From Roridomyces roridus (taxonomy: Eukaryota > Basidiomycota > Agaricomycetes > Agaricales > Mycenaceae), in assembly GCA_029378245.1 (NCBI GenBank), contig JARKIF010000017.1, positions 930,001 to 994,000 of the forward strand: a stretch of DNA of 64,000 bases, in the 5' to 3' direction. The notes below the pieces were generated by a model. The model had not been told where the DNA came from, ran no database searches, and was given only the letters and a program-made list of their open reading frames with translations. The position numbers and the translations under genes are program-made. This document shows, one piece after another, positions 34,423 to 45,197 of the stretch. The number at the start of each line of letters is the position of its first letter. The stretch's first letter is position 1.

Positions 34423-34725
34423 TGTAAGGATGGCATCCTTACAGCCACATCACTGATCTGTCACCTGTCAGTCCCGGCATCAGGGATCTGTCTATCTCAC
34501 ACAGTACGGCCTTCCGTTACCGTACACAGCCCACATACGTATATATGGACAGCATCTACTTTACTTTAGTTACGCACGCACCCCGACACCTCCCCTTTGT
34601 ATTCCTCCAGTTGCTCGTAGCCTGGTTTGTCTCGCCGTAGGAATACACCGTGGTCCTGTCAACGTGTGCGTCACTGCACGTTTGGTTCGCCCGTTAGTGT
34701 CTGTCGTGAGAACGACAGCCTTTCA
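34423..34725 (+). mobile_element. Solo LTR, 303 bp
   Basis: The insert starts TGTAAGGATGGCATCCTTACA, a near-perfect palindrome, and ends in CA. It is flanked by 5-bp duplications GCGCC (34418-34422 and 34726-34730), and the intact oxidase gene has only one GCGCC at that point. TG...CA ends with a 5-bp target duplication are the hallmark of LTR retrotransposons; the start resembles Copia-type LTRs of fungi. No internal retrotransposon sequence remains, so it is a solo LTR left by recombination. Confidence 0.85.
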
Positions 34726-34901
34726 GCGCCCTCTCAGGCGACGACTCATGCTCGCCACTCCGCGGCGCCCTCCTCCGTGTCGTCAACGACGGGACTACCT
34801 CCCCAAAAGTCAACGCGGCACTCTCCACCTCCGCAGACGTGTCAGAGGACAACGAGATTATCTTCATCGTCCCACACACCGACAATATCCTCCTCATCGG
34901 C

Positions 34902-36275
34902 ATCAGCAAAACTACAAGTTGCCTTACCGACGCTTACCGACGCTTAAATCAACTTCGATCACCTTTCCGCGGCTTTTTTTGTCTTCGACGACCTTCAGCT
35001 TTTTCTGGCTTCTGGCTTTTTTGCACTTTTAATACCGGGAGGCTCAGATCTTCAGATTTTCCAAGTCCTTTTGAGCTTTTGCTCTTTTTGCTTGTGCCCA
35101 GATAGAAACAAGCTTCAATTCAGTATTTTACTACTCACAATACTGATAATGAATTTGACCCTGGTCTTCATATCCAGTTGCTGTCGTGCCGGCGTCCATG
35201 TTGACAGGCGCACAAAAGTCCCACTGGAATGACATGTCCGAATCGGATGGGGCAGAAGTGTTGACGGGCCTGGGACCTGACCACAAGACTCTTTGCTGAC
35301 ATCGTGCCGCTGTGGCGAGCGCCGAACGCTAGTGGCGGGATGAGAGTGGGCAGGGGAAATGCTTGGGAAATGCATGGAAATTGGACAAGTCCGTTGCCGA
35401 GATGACGTGATACCGGCCTTCCCAAGGCCGATCTGCACGTGATGTTTGTTGATGACTGGATACGGCAACGGCCGTCAACAGCTCGTCGCTTCTGTCTTTC
35501 TTCCCCCATCTTCCTTTCCTCCCTCCTCGCCTTCAGTCGCCTTCTCCGTTGCGCTGCCCTTCCTCTCGATGCATCCAGCAAGCATCCAGTGGCGCGTGGC
35601 GCGTCCTCTCGGTGCCTCTGTGCATATCTGATTATGTCCTCCAGACTCCTGCCCGTACGCCCATCGTTGTGCATACTGCGAGGTATGTGTCTGGTACCAT
35701 AGTCTCTCCCGGCTCACTCCCCACTAGACCACCTCGCTGTCGCGCACCACTCAGAATCCGTATTAACCGGTCAGTCCATTCATCACGCCTCGGCATCCAT
35801 CACGCCTCGCTGACGACGGACGTTCTCAGGTCTCAGGACTTCTTATTCTGGTCGCAGAGGGGTGGTGACGGCGGGTCTCCGCCGGTCTATATCTTCGGGT
35901 GGGTTGGGATACCTAGTGCGTAATCGTCTCACATTCACACCGTATCTCACCTTTGTTCTAGTCCGCGCGCTCGCCGCTCCCCTTTCTCTTTCATCCCGTT
36001 GGGCGGTGGGCGAGGCCGCGACCTCGCCTGTATCCACATGTCGCTACGCGGGAGTGCCGCGTGGGCTGTCCAGGTTGATTGTGGCGCTAGTAGTATTTTG
36101 AAGCTTTTGTGGGGCAGGGCAGCTGTTGCTTCAAGGAGCTTTCAGTAGCTTTCCGTGTCTTCTCGGATCCTAAAAAAGGAAACGGACCTGGCTTGAAAAA
36201 GCCGAAAAGATCTTTTGGCTTTTCTGGCTTTTTGGCTTAAAAAAGCTAGAAAAGCTGACTTGTACTTTTGCTGAT
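34902..36275. mobile_element. 1.4-kb element with terminal inverted repeats
   Basis: Ends are ATCAGCAAAACTACAAGT and, inverted, ATCAGCAAAAGTACAAGT: 18 bp with one mismatch. Both subterminal regions are rich in CTTTTTCTGGC/AAAAGCC-type repeats. Comparison with the intact oxidase gene fixes the insertion point at ATCGGCGGTATC; flanking GG or GGC is duplicated, but the exact target duplication (2-3 bp) is ambiguous because the bases repeat. No transposase frame is seen, so it is a non-autonomous DNA transposon or MITE-like unit. Its interior (35430-36080) has short plus-strand frames with no recognised domain. Confidence 0.78.
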
Positions 36276-36580
36276 GGGCGGTATCGCGCAGGACAACCAA
36301 TGGGATCTAGACCTCACGCTTGACACCCCCGTCGTCCAACGAATGCGTAATCAGCCCGTCTGGAGGCGAGTCAAGATTGATGCAAGACTACTATGGCCGC
36401 CGACCAACCGCCGACGCTGGTTCGACTCCAGCACGTGCTACATAATAGGGCCTCTTTGAAGTTTTTATCTTTCATTGCCCTGACCCACTTACATGCACGA
36501 AACCCCGTTCAAAATACACGCACAGAACAAAACCTCATAATTTACTCTCCCTTTATTTACAACCCAGTCTACGCCTACAC

Positions 36581-39114
36581 CTACGCCTTATCCGCGACCC
36601 GCTGCTTAATAACATCCACAATCCCCGGATCCGCAACAGTGCTCAAATCACCCAACTGGTCTCCCTCACCCGCGACGATCTTGCGCATGATACGACGCAT
36701 AATCTACCCAACATCATCAGCACACCTGAAGAAGAGAGAGATTCGGACGCACCTTGCCAGACCGCGTCTTTGGCAAATCAGGGACGATATAAATCCTCTT
36801 GGGCGCCGCGAACGGGCCAATCACTTTCCGGACTTGAAGCGTGAGTTCCTTGGTGAGCGCGCCTTCTTCGTTGAGGTCGTAGGTGAATTCACTGGTGAAG
36901 TGAGTATGGGTACAAATAGAAGGGATATCGATGGACTACGCACGGCTTGAGAGTCACGAAAGCGTAGACAGCCTGCCCTGTAAGCTCGTCCGCCGTACCG
37001 ATAACTAGTCGTCCTCAGGTTCATCGAAAATTCACAACAACAAGGAGGCAAACGCACCGGCAGTTTCAGCAACGCCCTTGTGCATAATCAACGCACTCTC
37101 AATCTCCGCCGTCGAAAGTCTATGACCCGAGACGTTGATCACATCTTCATGGTCGAATCCAATAAGCTTCATCCAAGGAGCGAAAGAACGAAAAGGAGAA
37201 AAGGAAGGAACCCACCATCCACACGCCCCTTGATCCAGATATACCCATCCCCATCCCTCGCAGCTCCATCCCCAGTATAAAAAAGCCCGGGATACGGCTT
37301 CATATACGTATCGAGGTACCTAGCGTGGTCTTGCCAAATCGTACGCGCGATCGAGGGCCAGGGAGTAGCGAGTGCGAGTACGCCTTCGACGTCGTTCCCT
37401 TCGAGGACGGCTCCGCTCATAGGGTCGAGGATGACGGGAGTGTGCCCGAAGAATGGGACAGTTGCGCTTCCAGGCTTGGTCGGGACTGCACCGGGGAAGG
37501 GCGTCACTACGATTGACCCCGTCTCCGTTTGCCTGTGCAATGTGAGTCGAGTTGCATGGAAAGATAGTTGACGTACCAGAAGGTGTCCACAACCGCACAC
37601 TGCCCGCGCCCGACATGCTCGTTATACCATTCCCAAGCTTCCGGATTGATAGGCTCGCCGACGGATCCGAGGACACGGAGACTGGAGAGGTCGTGCGGGG
37701 CGACGTGGTGCGCGCCGAGGCTGGAAGCGAGTCAGTAGATTTCAACGAGGATAACACTACCGCTACTCACCGGCGTAGCAAACGCACCGCCGTCGGGGCA
37801 CTATAAAACTGCGTCATCTTGTGCTTGGCCACCGTCTCCCAATACCGCGCTGGTGTCGGATACACAGGTGTCGACTCGAAGATGACGGTAGCGACACCGA
37901 GAGCGAGCGGTCCGTAGACGATGTAGCTGGGGTGTCGGATGAGCCAAATCACAGCGAGAAGGGAAGACGCACGTATGGCCTGTAATCCAACCTACATCGG
38001 CCATGCAGCCAAAACGGTCGCCGGGGTGGACGTCGAATACGTATCTGCAGAGTGATGAGAGGATGGATGAAAGGATGAAGACACGCACTTGACTGTCAAC
38101 GCCGCACAGAGGAGATACCCGCCAGTCGTGTGCACTACGCCCTTGGGCTTACCCGTCGAGCCAGATGTCTACGAAAATCAACAAACGCACACAAGGTATG
38201 AGGAAGACGCACGTAGAGAATGAAAAGCGGGTCCTCGCTCCCCATCGGCTCGGGGGTACAGAAGCGGGGAACCTTGGCGGTCTCCTCGTCCCACCACAAA
38301 TCCCTCCCCTCGACCCAATTGACCTTACCTCCCGTGCGCTTGAGAACGATGACCTTCTCGACCTTGGGACACTCCTTCAACGCCTGGTCGACGATAGCCT
38401 TGGTGGCAATCGACTTGCCCCCGCGCCTCCCCTCGTCGCTGGTGATAACCACCCTGCTCGCACAGTCGTTGACACGGTCCCTGAGGGCTTCTGCACTGAA
38501 ACCCGCAAAGACCACAGAGTGAATAGCCCCAATGCGGGCGCAAGCGAGGAAAGCGGCCGCCGCATGCCAGGTCATCGGTAGATACACGCTAACCGTATCC
38601 CCCTTGCGCACGCCGAGGCTCTTGAGTACGTTGGCCAATGCACAGACTTCCGATAGGAGCTCGCCGTACGAAACGACTCGCCCTTCTCCTGGCTCGTCTG
38701 CCTCGTAGATGATGGCTGGGGCATCAGGGTCCTTGAATGCGTGCCTGTCGACGCAGTTGTACGAGGCGTTGAGGGCACCGTCGGGGAACCAGGCGATGTT
38801 GCCTTGAGAGAAGGAGCCCGAGCGGACGGTGCTGAACGGCGTGCTCCATGCGAGTGTATTGCGTGCTTGCTGTCGAGAGAGAGACAGCTTGAGTACCGAG
38901 TCACAATGGTCTGAGACGACACACGCACCTCTGCCCACCAGGTGTCACTCCCCTCTCCTACGCTGGCTGCATGTGCGGTTTTGTAGGCTGCGAGATCGGG
39001 TCCTACGTGGGGAGCCCCTGCTGGCCCCGCACCAGCTGCGAGACGGGGCGCCACGGGGTACGTCTTGACAGGAATCTCCTCGCTTGCAGTCGTGCCATCT
39101 GCAGTCACGCTCAT
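36581..39114 (-). CDS. Acetyl-CoA synthetase
   Basis: This AMP-forming enzyme makes acetyl-CoA from acetate, ATP and CoA. About ten exons are read on the minus strand, including 39114-38929, 38869-38213, 38168-38089, 38044-37973, 37926-about 37771, 37720-37577 and 37532-37216. The order of motifs is textbook: [15 protein letters not shown], the ATP-binding P-loop [10 protein letters not shown] at an exon start (38165), [25 protein letters not shown] (the YxxTE-type motif), [30 protein letters not shown] (read in pieces across an intron) and, near the end, KTRSGKIMRR, which contains the lysine acetylated in regulation. Total length is about 660 aa, as expected. The gene appears intact. It is likely induced on acetate; no specific regulatory site was identified. 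Confidence 0.93.
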
Positions 39115-41034
39115 CTTGCTCGTTGTTTTCGTCCTTGTCGTGGGGCTCGAGGAGAAAGATGGGAGGAAGCGGAGAGTAGAATCGATTTGGTTTTATTGAG
39201 ACGTGATGGTGGCTCGACTCGTAATTGATCGATCCGGATGACAGTTGGACCCGCCCTTGTTCCGCCCATCAACCCGCAATTAATTTAACCTCTTTCTCCA
39301 CACCGGGGAAAGGCGATCGAGCCTCCTCCTCGAGCAGAAAATCGCGAAGAAAAATACAGAATTGGGAACGGCAATGACACGATAAGCGAGCGATTGTCAT
39401 CATGAGTGATTGTTACCCCATAAATTCTAGCGCCTTTTGGGCCTGTCGGCTGACCCGACGTACTTACATAGGGGCCATCGAGCGAATGAAGCATTGAACC
39501 TGGCGAAAAAGAGTCCGCGTTGTACTCAACTCGTACTAGCAGCACCACCGACTCTCACCGGTCGCCCCACAGAGCCCCACTTGGCCAGCCAAGTTTAGCA
39601 CGATCCACTCAAGCAATTAATTTGCTAAGTTGGAAACGGAGGTTGAGACGCGTAGGGATCGACGGGGCGGACGGGCCCGTCGGTGCAGAAGAGGTGCCGA
39701 TCGATGATTCCGCAATCACCGCAAAGTCGGACATATTCCGAGTGGACAAGGACAGCGTTGATCCGTCGCGAGGACACTGGACAAATGAACGCAGCTGCAG
39801 GGAGCTAGCTCAGGCTCCGGCCGAGGACAATCATGCCGGGCTGGCGTTTGAAATGCTTCGGGCAGACGCTAAGCCAAGTACGTATGCGAGTGGCGACGGA
39901 GAACCTTCGTTTCGATCTCCGAGTCCCTCGCACCGAGATCCCGTATCGCCGGAGCTGCTCAGGAAGGCTCGGACATCCGGGGTTGATCAACCAAGAATCC
40001 AGTCGGAAGCTGTAGGAAGTAACAGCGTAGGAGAACAACCAAGACGCTGTATCTACACTACTATCAAGCATCCAGTGAAATGCTCGAAACGAGAGACAGG
40101 AACTTCAAGCCTGAAGAAAGTCCACTTGCAATCAAGTTGGCACGTCGCAGTATTCGAGGGAGGGTGATAATTGCAATGGGCAAAGGCTGAGAATCTGAGG
40201 AGATGATGGTGGTCGACTCGGAGAGAGAGAAGTTGTTTGTGCGAGAAATACTTCACAAACTTGCTTTTTCCTTCCAATGGCTCTCACCTCAGTTGTCTCG
40301 AGCTCTTTTACATTCAATGCGATTTACAAGCATGAACACGCACCGCTGAAATTTTCATCATAGTGCCCTGGTCGAGGGTTCGAATCCCTTCCCGAGCTTA
40401 AGCAGGTCCCTGACGATTTTTTTGATCCATCATCCTACTACCTAGTAGTCTACACGCACTTACCAGTCGGCTGACAAGACGTGCATTTTGCAGCTCCAGC
40501 TGCTGATCAGCCTCAAGACGCGACTCGATACATGGAGTAAAAGGAGATTTCCCGTGGTATCTGCGACGGTTCTTCATCTCCTCGTGCCGAATTGCCGGGC
40601 TGGCAATCGGCGGCGGGCGCTGTTGGAGGTAGTGCAATCGGACTTGAGTAGCCGAGATAGGATAACGGAGAAACCACGGAGAAACAATAGTCTAGGAGGA
40701 ATTGTAGGACACCCTGAGCTGCGGCGCAGCACTGGATTGAGTATATATACGGGGGCTTTCGAGCTCAAATCCCGCGGACGTTGTACACTAGTGTACCGAC
40801 TGAAATTGATCTTATTTTGTTCATCCACTTTCAACAGGCGCCCCGGCGCGTCAATCTCCAACATCAAGAAATCATTTGACAGTTGTACATCTAACTTGAC
40901 CTATGTAGCTGCTCCGTCAAAAGCTCTCAAACTATTTCAAACAAGTCTAAGTTGTGTTCAGTTCTTCGCATCTGCTTCAATCATGTCATGGCTAATTCAG
41001 ATATTTCAGACTCAAAGCATCGTCCGCGATGGCA
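39115..41034. other. Intergenic region, 1.9 kb
   Basis: An open frame at 39520-40167 (215 codons, plus strand) has no signal peptide, domain or hydrophobic core and may be chance. GAGGGTTCGAATCCCTT at 40374-40390 followed by CCCGAGC looks like the T-arm and 3' acceptor of a tRNA, but no matching 5' half (GCTCGGG) was found upstream, so it is a tRNA-like fragment at most. A TATATATAC at about 40742 has no assigned gene. Confidence 0.4.
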
Positions 41035-41705
41035 TCACTCACAGGCACGTCTGCCGAGATCATCGGAACCACCTTTGGAGCTGCAAGAGCCATAGCCGTC
41101 GGGCCCGCAGTCCGTCGGTGCGGGAGCACCTGAGGGAGTAAGGGAGAGATATCCGGTCCAGATATCAACGGCTATGAAACGTAGTTGAGACTCTAGTCAT
41201 GATGACAACAGACAGACTGCATCTCACCATGGGTCATACGGAGGCAAACTTGATGGCACTGGCCACTGACGACATCCCTCAGAGCAGCATCAACTGCGCC
41301 TCGAATAGTCTTGATCTCAGCAGAAGTGCCGCAGCTTTGCCCAGTTGCTACGTAGCGCCACTGAACACCGTCCACCTCCCCCCCTTGTGTCGAGCAGGAA
41401 TGGAGGTCGGATTGGCCCTTGATCCCGGCACCAATGGTGTCACCGATCTCCTTTCGCATGGTGCCAGAGGTGAATTGGGGAAAGCAGTTGCTGAACGTCT
41501 CGGTGTACTTGACACAGTCATTTATCTCAGCGCGTCTCTCCAAGGCGGTACCAGTGGTGTTGGACTCGAAGGACTCGAGGACGTAACTGGCATATATCCC
41601 GGAGTTTACACCCCTCTTCGGGGTGCCAGGCACCACTGCGGCGGCAGACGAGACTAGGAGAGGAAGGGAGGCAACCAGAGTGAGGAGCTTGTAGAGCACG
41701 ACCAT
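41035..41705 (-). CDS. Cysteine-rich secreted protein, family unknown
   Basis: Two exons (41705-41228, 41171-41035) join in phase (leftover G plus CC) and give 204 aa. Residues 1-23 are a signal peptide (MVVLYKLLTLVASLPLLVS). The mature region has an acidic/glycine-rich start, about ten cysteines, and the segment VSGQCHQVCLRMTHG, continuing after the intron with IWTGYLSL. That CLRxTHG...W(T/D)GY pattern recurs in a family of basidiomycete secreted proteins of unknown function (from memory). The C-terminus is DCGPDGYGSC...RRACE. Reading through the intron would end the protein early at VCCHHD, so the two-exon model is preferred. Confidence 0.72.
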
Positions 41706-42534
41706 CTGGAAGTTGAGATTTCTGGATGGAGTTCAGTGATGCAACTGAGACGACGCAGATGAACCTACAAGTTCGGTTAGGAGGTAGGCGAGTGGCTTTG
41801 GGTAGGTTCTGCTTGAAATCCCTCCAGCTTCTTCAGCTTTTATTTTACTGGCAGACGCTGAGCGCTCAACTCAAAACTTGATGTTCAGCGGTCGGAGACC
41901 CGGGTAATTCAATTACTCCACCGGCCGTGTAGTGCAGAATTTCCCATTATATACCTGTACCCATACCCGCTCGGGTAGAACCCGGTGTTTCAACCCGTGG
42001 TATCGGCTACCCTAGTCTCACGTAGTCTCGTTAAAGTTTCAGAGGAAGCAGGGAGCGGACAGTGGAGGTGTTCTGCGGAAAATTCGCCCAATACAGAAAT
42101 CGGCGCGCGCCTATGAGCCCCACCAGTGCCGAGTATTCGCAACCCATGTCTAGGTGTCAGTGATTACAATGGAAAGACTAACCAGGGGTTCCTGTAAGTA
42201 TTTTGTAAGCAGAAACACTGTCCGTAATCCATTCATTTCACAATTGGTGTGCCAACCAAGCTTCTCAAGTGGGTTACCTAGACATCACACAAAGGATTGT
42301 CCTCGAGAGAAGATTTCCGGTCTCTGCGGTGTCTCGTGACACAACGCTCAGCGGACCGTCCAAAGATGATCAGTCTGATCGCGTGGAGTCGTTCAAGCCA
42401 ACGTGGCAACGTCTCTCCGTCCGAGTGAGAACAGATGAACTATCGGAATTTCTAGAGATACAAACGTCGATCATGTGAGTATGGGCAGCATCCGTAAAGT
42501 TTTCAGTGAATCAAAACTCCAAACTGGCCATTGA
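41706..42534. other. Intergenic region, upstream of secreted protein gene
   Basis: No gene is supported. On the minus strand a TATATAAT-like site near 41945-41952 may belong to the secreted protein gene, about 240 bp upstream of its start, leaving room for a 5'UTR intron. Confidence 0.4.
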
Positions 42535-43489
42535 TCAATCAAGCCATTCCTGGGGAGACATAACGCTTCGACGTCCTGTTCAATCCAGGGTTGAATCCTG
42601 TAAGCGTGAGGAAACGGGACTTACGATCAACCTCGCCACTTCGCCGCTTCTGAATAAACCGCTCTACCCGGTACCAGTAGTCCCTGCCGCAGTGCACACC
42701 CATGAGCCAATCATAATCCCAATTCCACATTGTACCAGCCCTCAAACGAAGCACGACGAAACGAGGATCCTCCGCCAGAGTCTCCTGATCAAGGAGCGGC
42801 TCGTCGTCTTGATCACAATAGAAGAACACCTCGATTTTGGGGCAGCCGCGCAGGAGACGGAGGAAGATGGGTGTATAGTCTCTATCGGAGAAAGAGACGT
42901 GAGTCAGATGTGGCAATAGCGCTACGGAAGAATGGAAGGCATCGAGGTCGATGTCCAGGAAATTCAAACCCATCACATCCAAATGTGTGAGTTGAGAGAA
43001 GAGGAAGGCACTAGATTCATGAGGGAAATCATAAACATAGAGCTGCGTCAGGGTGGAGGGTATATGAGCTGAAAACGCGGTATCCAAAGAGAGGACGCGC
43101 AGATTTGTGACGCCGGTGCAAGCGGAGAGGATCTCCTCGTAGCCAGCTGCGGAGTCATAGATGCTCAGATTCTGCACGGCTGTCGCGATAAACCCAGGGG
43201 CTTTCGTCTGAATGGCGGAAAGCAATGCTTCCGAGGTGAAGGCTGGGTATCCGTCCATCGTAGACCGCGCGCGGCCCAATACGATCGTCCGATACAGAAT
43301 GGGCTCGATCCTATGGGTGTCGAGGAGACTGGTAAGAGCAGCCATTTTCACATACCACTGCTTTATCCTCCATGCGACAAATATGAGCTTGGGAACCAGC
43401 ACCGGACGTGCCAGAGCAGAGAGCTCGAAAATGTGCCGCTCTATTTCCGGGGGAAAGACGGGTCTGTCGTCTGAGAGCGGGAGCGCCAT
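42535..43489 (-). CDS. Four-copy family, member B, intact
   Basis: Three exons (43489-43356, 43310-42625, 42575-42535) join in phase, giving 286 aa. The N-terminal FPPEIERHIFELSALARPVL is F-box-like and is followed by FVAWRIKQW, where all members carry the first intron, then leucine-rich segments (LTHLDVMGLNFLDIDLDAF, LLPHLTHVSF) and a conserved end, GVHCGRDYWYRVERFIQK, then SVMSPQEWLD. The last intron interrupts the C-terminus just before the final 13-14 codons in every copy. Function is unknown; the layout suggests an F-box/LRR-like adaptor. The start codon is at the edge of a 186-bp retroposon insertion that lengthens its 5' leader. Confidence 0.8.
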
Positions 43490-43502
43490 GAAGAGAGTAT
43501 CC

Positions 43503-43688
43503 TTTTTTTTTTTTTTTTTTTGGTGGGACGTTGCAGGAGGGTCGAAGTAGGAAGCATGTACCGTATGCACAGAAACCCCGTCCGGTGCTGTTTAGCGCTT
43601 TCGCGCTTCCATACACCTTCATACGGGCCGGCATAGCCGGTCCTCCCCTCCCCGTCAGTTTTGGCCGTGGAATTGAAACCCAGCCGAA
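43503..43688 (-). mobile_element. SINE-like retroposon with poly(A) tail
   Basis: A 186-bp insert, read on the minus strand, ends in 19 A residues (43521-43503) and is flanked by perfect 14-bp duplications GGATACTCTCTTCA (43702-43689 and 43502-43489 on the minus strand). Poly(A) plus a long target duplication is the signature of LINE-driven retroposition. Near its 5' end, GGTTTCAATTCC resembles a degenerate Pol III B-box, suggesting a 5'-truncated tRNA-derived SINE, though a processed fragment of another RNA is possible. The last base of the duplicated target supplies the A of the gene B start codon. Confidence 0.85.
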
Positions 43689-43702
43689 TGAAGAGAGTAT
43701 CC

Positions 43703-44415
43703 TGTTCTCCACTTGAGCTAAGGAATCTGATCTTTGAAGGCGGTGATGTATGTGCTCTAAACCTACTATAGAAATCGACAACACTCGAAGAATCTAACCA
43801 GATGAGTCGAGATACAGACGAATCTATATCCAACTAACCCAATCACGAAGCTCCGGGGCGAGTGACAACTATTGAATAGCGGGAATGTGGCGAGTATAAG
43901 TCCCTAGTACAGGGCCTTGTAAAGGTTGTAGGGAATTGGGTGATATAGTCTCGGATACGATGTCGAAACAAAGTATTGTGAATTGAGATCCTTGATATGA
44001 ACCAAGAATGACGATTCTAAAGCGTTTTGTAGATGGTAAAGCTTCACAGCTAACACAAAAGATAGATTGAGTTTGGCTAAAGCCGGGTTTTGCAATAAAG
44101 CAGGTATTTGGGTCTTTCGATCCCTTTCACACTGGTATCCGAAGACGACAGCGACCGATACAACACGGATTTCGTAGATTCCAACACTTCACAACTCTGA
44201 ACACACAAATAACCCTTGACAGACACACGGTACGACACAATCCAACAGATACTGATTCCAACACACTGATTCACACTCAAGTCACACACACAATAGCCAA
44301 CAAACAAATGTTTAGATTTTCAATAGCGATTGCTTAACTACGCAATGCACCGTCGAAAGCCTCGGACAAAACCCTTGATCGCAGCTGGTAGCTTGCTAGT
44401 GGGGGAAGTATCCGC
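43703..44415. other. Intergenic region
   Basis: Nothing recognised apart from about 100 bp of sequence shared with the upstream region of family member A (CTCAAGTGGAGAACAGG and flanks, near 43705-43735). Confidence 0.4.
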
Positions 44416-45189
44416 TAGGGCTGCGGACCCGAACCGTCCATGACGGCTTGACGGCCGCCCGTCGACGGGTACCCGTGCCGACCCGGCGGGCTCGAACACA
44501 GAATTTCAACGGTACCGTCAGAGACGGCCCGTATGCCGTCAAGACCCGTCAAAAATCGGCCGTGACGGCCGTCGAACGGGTGTGGTAAAGATCAAGGTAA
44601 CTCGAGGGAGTCATGGCGGCTGCCGTGGTATTCAATCCTCGGAGATTACTGCACGGTCCTTGAATTCGTTGCCATCTCAGATTACGCACTGATCTCCGCT
44701 GCTTCCTCATATTTCGTTGCTGATTTTGTAATGATTTTGCTCCAACTATGTGAGTGGATCATTTGGGAAATTCCTTCGGCATCAGGGAACTCACCAATTC
44801 CATGTTTGACAGTTCCTTTGCGTGCCTTGCCAGAGTCTCGAAGGGTTCCCCATTGAGCATCATTGATTGCCGCCAGTTAGCCGGGCACATTCACGTCATT
44901 TGCAACAATTTGGTGGCTTTTCTGCGCTACCGAGCATTCCCATCGTGTACAAAATGCTCGCAGGAGGTCGAAATTTCCACAAGGCTTCAATCTACTTCAA
45001 TCTGCTACAGGATGATGTCATGTGATCAAGGCAGCCGAACCGTCTACCGTGACGGCCGTTTTTGATGCCGAACCGACCCGTCAGCAAGTCTGGACCCAGT
45101 TTGACGGGACGGGGACGGGGACGGCTGACAGCCGTCTCATGCCGTCAAATTGACGGCCGTCACCGTTACGGTTCGGGTCCGCAGCCCTA
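44416..45189. mobile_element. hAT-type non-autonomous element, 774 bp
   Basis: Ends are TAGGGCTGCGGACCCGAACCG in inverted orientation (21 bp, identical), flanked by 8-bp duplications GTATCCGC (44408-44415 and 45190-45197). Subterminal regions are packed with GACGGCCGT and GACGGGT-type repeats on both strands. The 8-bp duplication and TAGGG ends indicate hAT. No transposase is present. Related GACGGCCGTCA/ACCCGTCA-rich sequence with a TAGGGCT-type end lies near 63270-63712. Confidence 0.9.
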
Positions 45190-45197
45190 GTATCCGC

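Larger units (their letters stand above)
34312..36348 (+). pseudogene. D-amino-acid oxidase fragment split by two insertions
   Basis: Three segments are near-identical to consecutive parts of the oxidase gene at 17796-19224: 34312-34422, 34726-34901 and about 36276-36348. Together they cover roughly the middle quarter of that protein, from MTTRTIDTDLL through VNATGLYGGA and EDNEIIFIVP to LTLDTPVVQRM. The N- and C-terminal parts are missing. The breaks are two insertions, a solo LTR (34423-34725) and an inverted-repeat element (34902-36275). The segments are otherwise colinear, so a partial copy arrived first and was then hit twice. It is non-functional as a gene. Confidence 0.9.

Noticed and set aside
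34312..36348. A second functional D-amino-acid oxidase with unusual long introns
   Set aside because: The intervening sequences have LTR and inverted-repeat ends with target duplications, and both protein termini are missing, so this is an interrupted fragment.
39520..40167. 215-codon plus-strand open frame upstream of acetyl-CoA synthetase
   Set aside because: Composition is uniform and charged without any recognisable segment, and there is no promoter or splice support.
40355..40403. Possible tRNA gene
   Set aside because: T-arm and 3' acceptor are present, but no complementary 5' acceptor or anticodon arm was found; kept only as a tRNA-like fragment.
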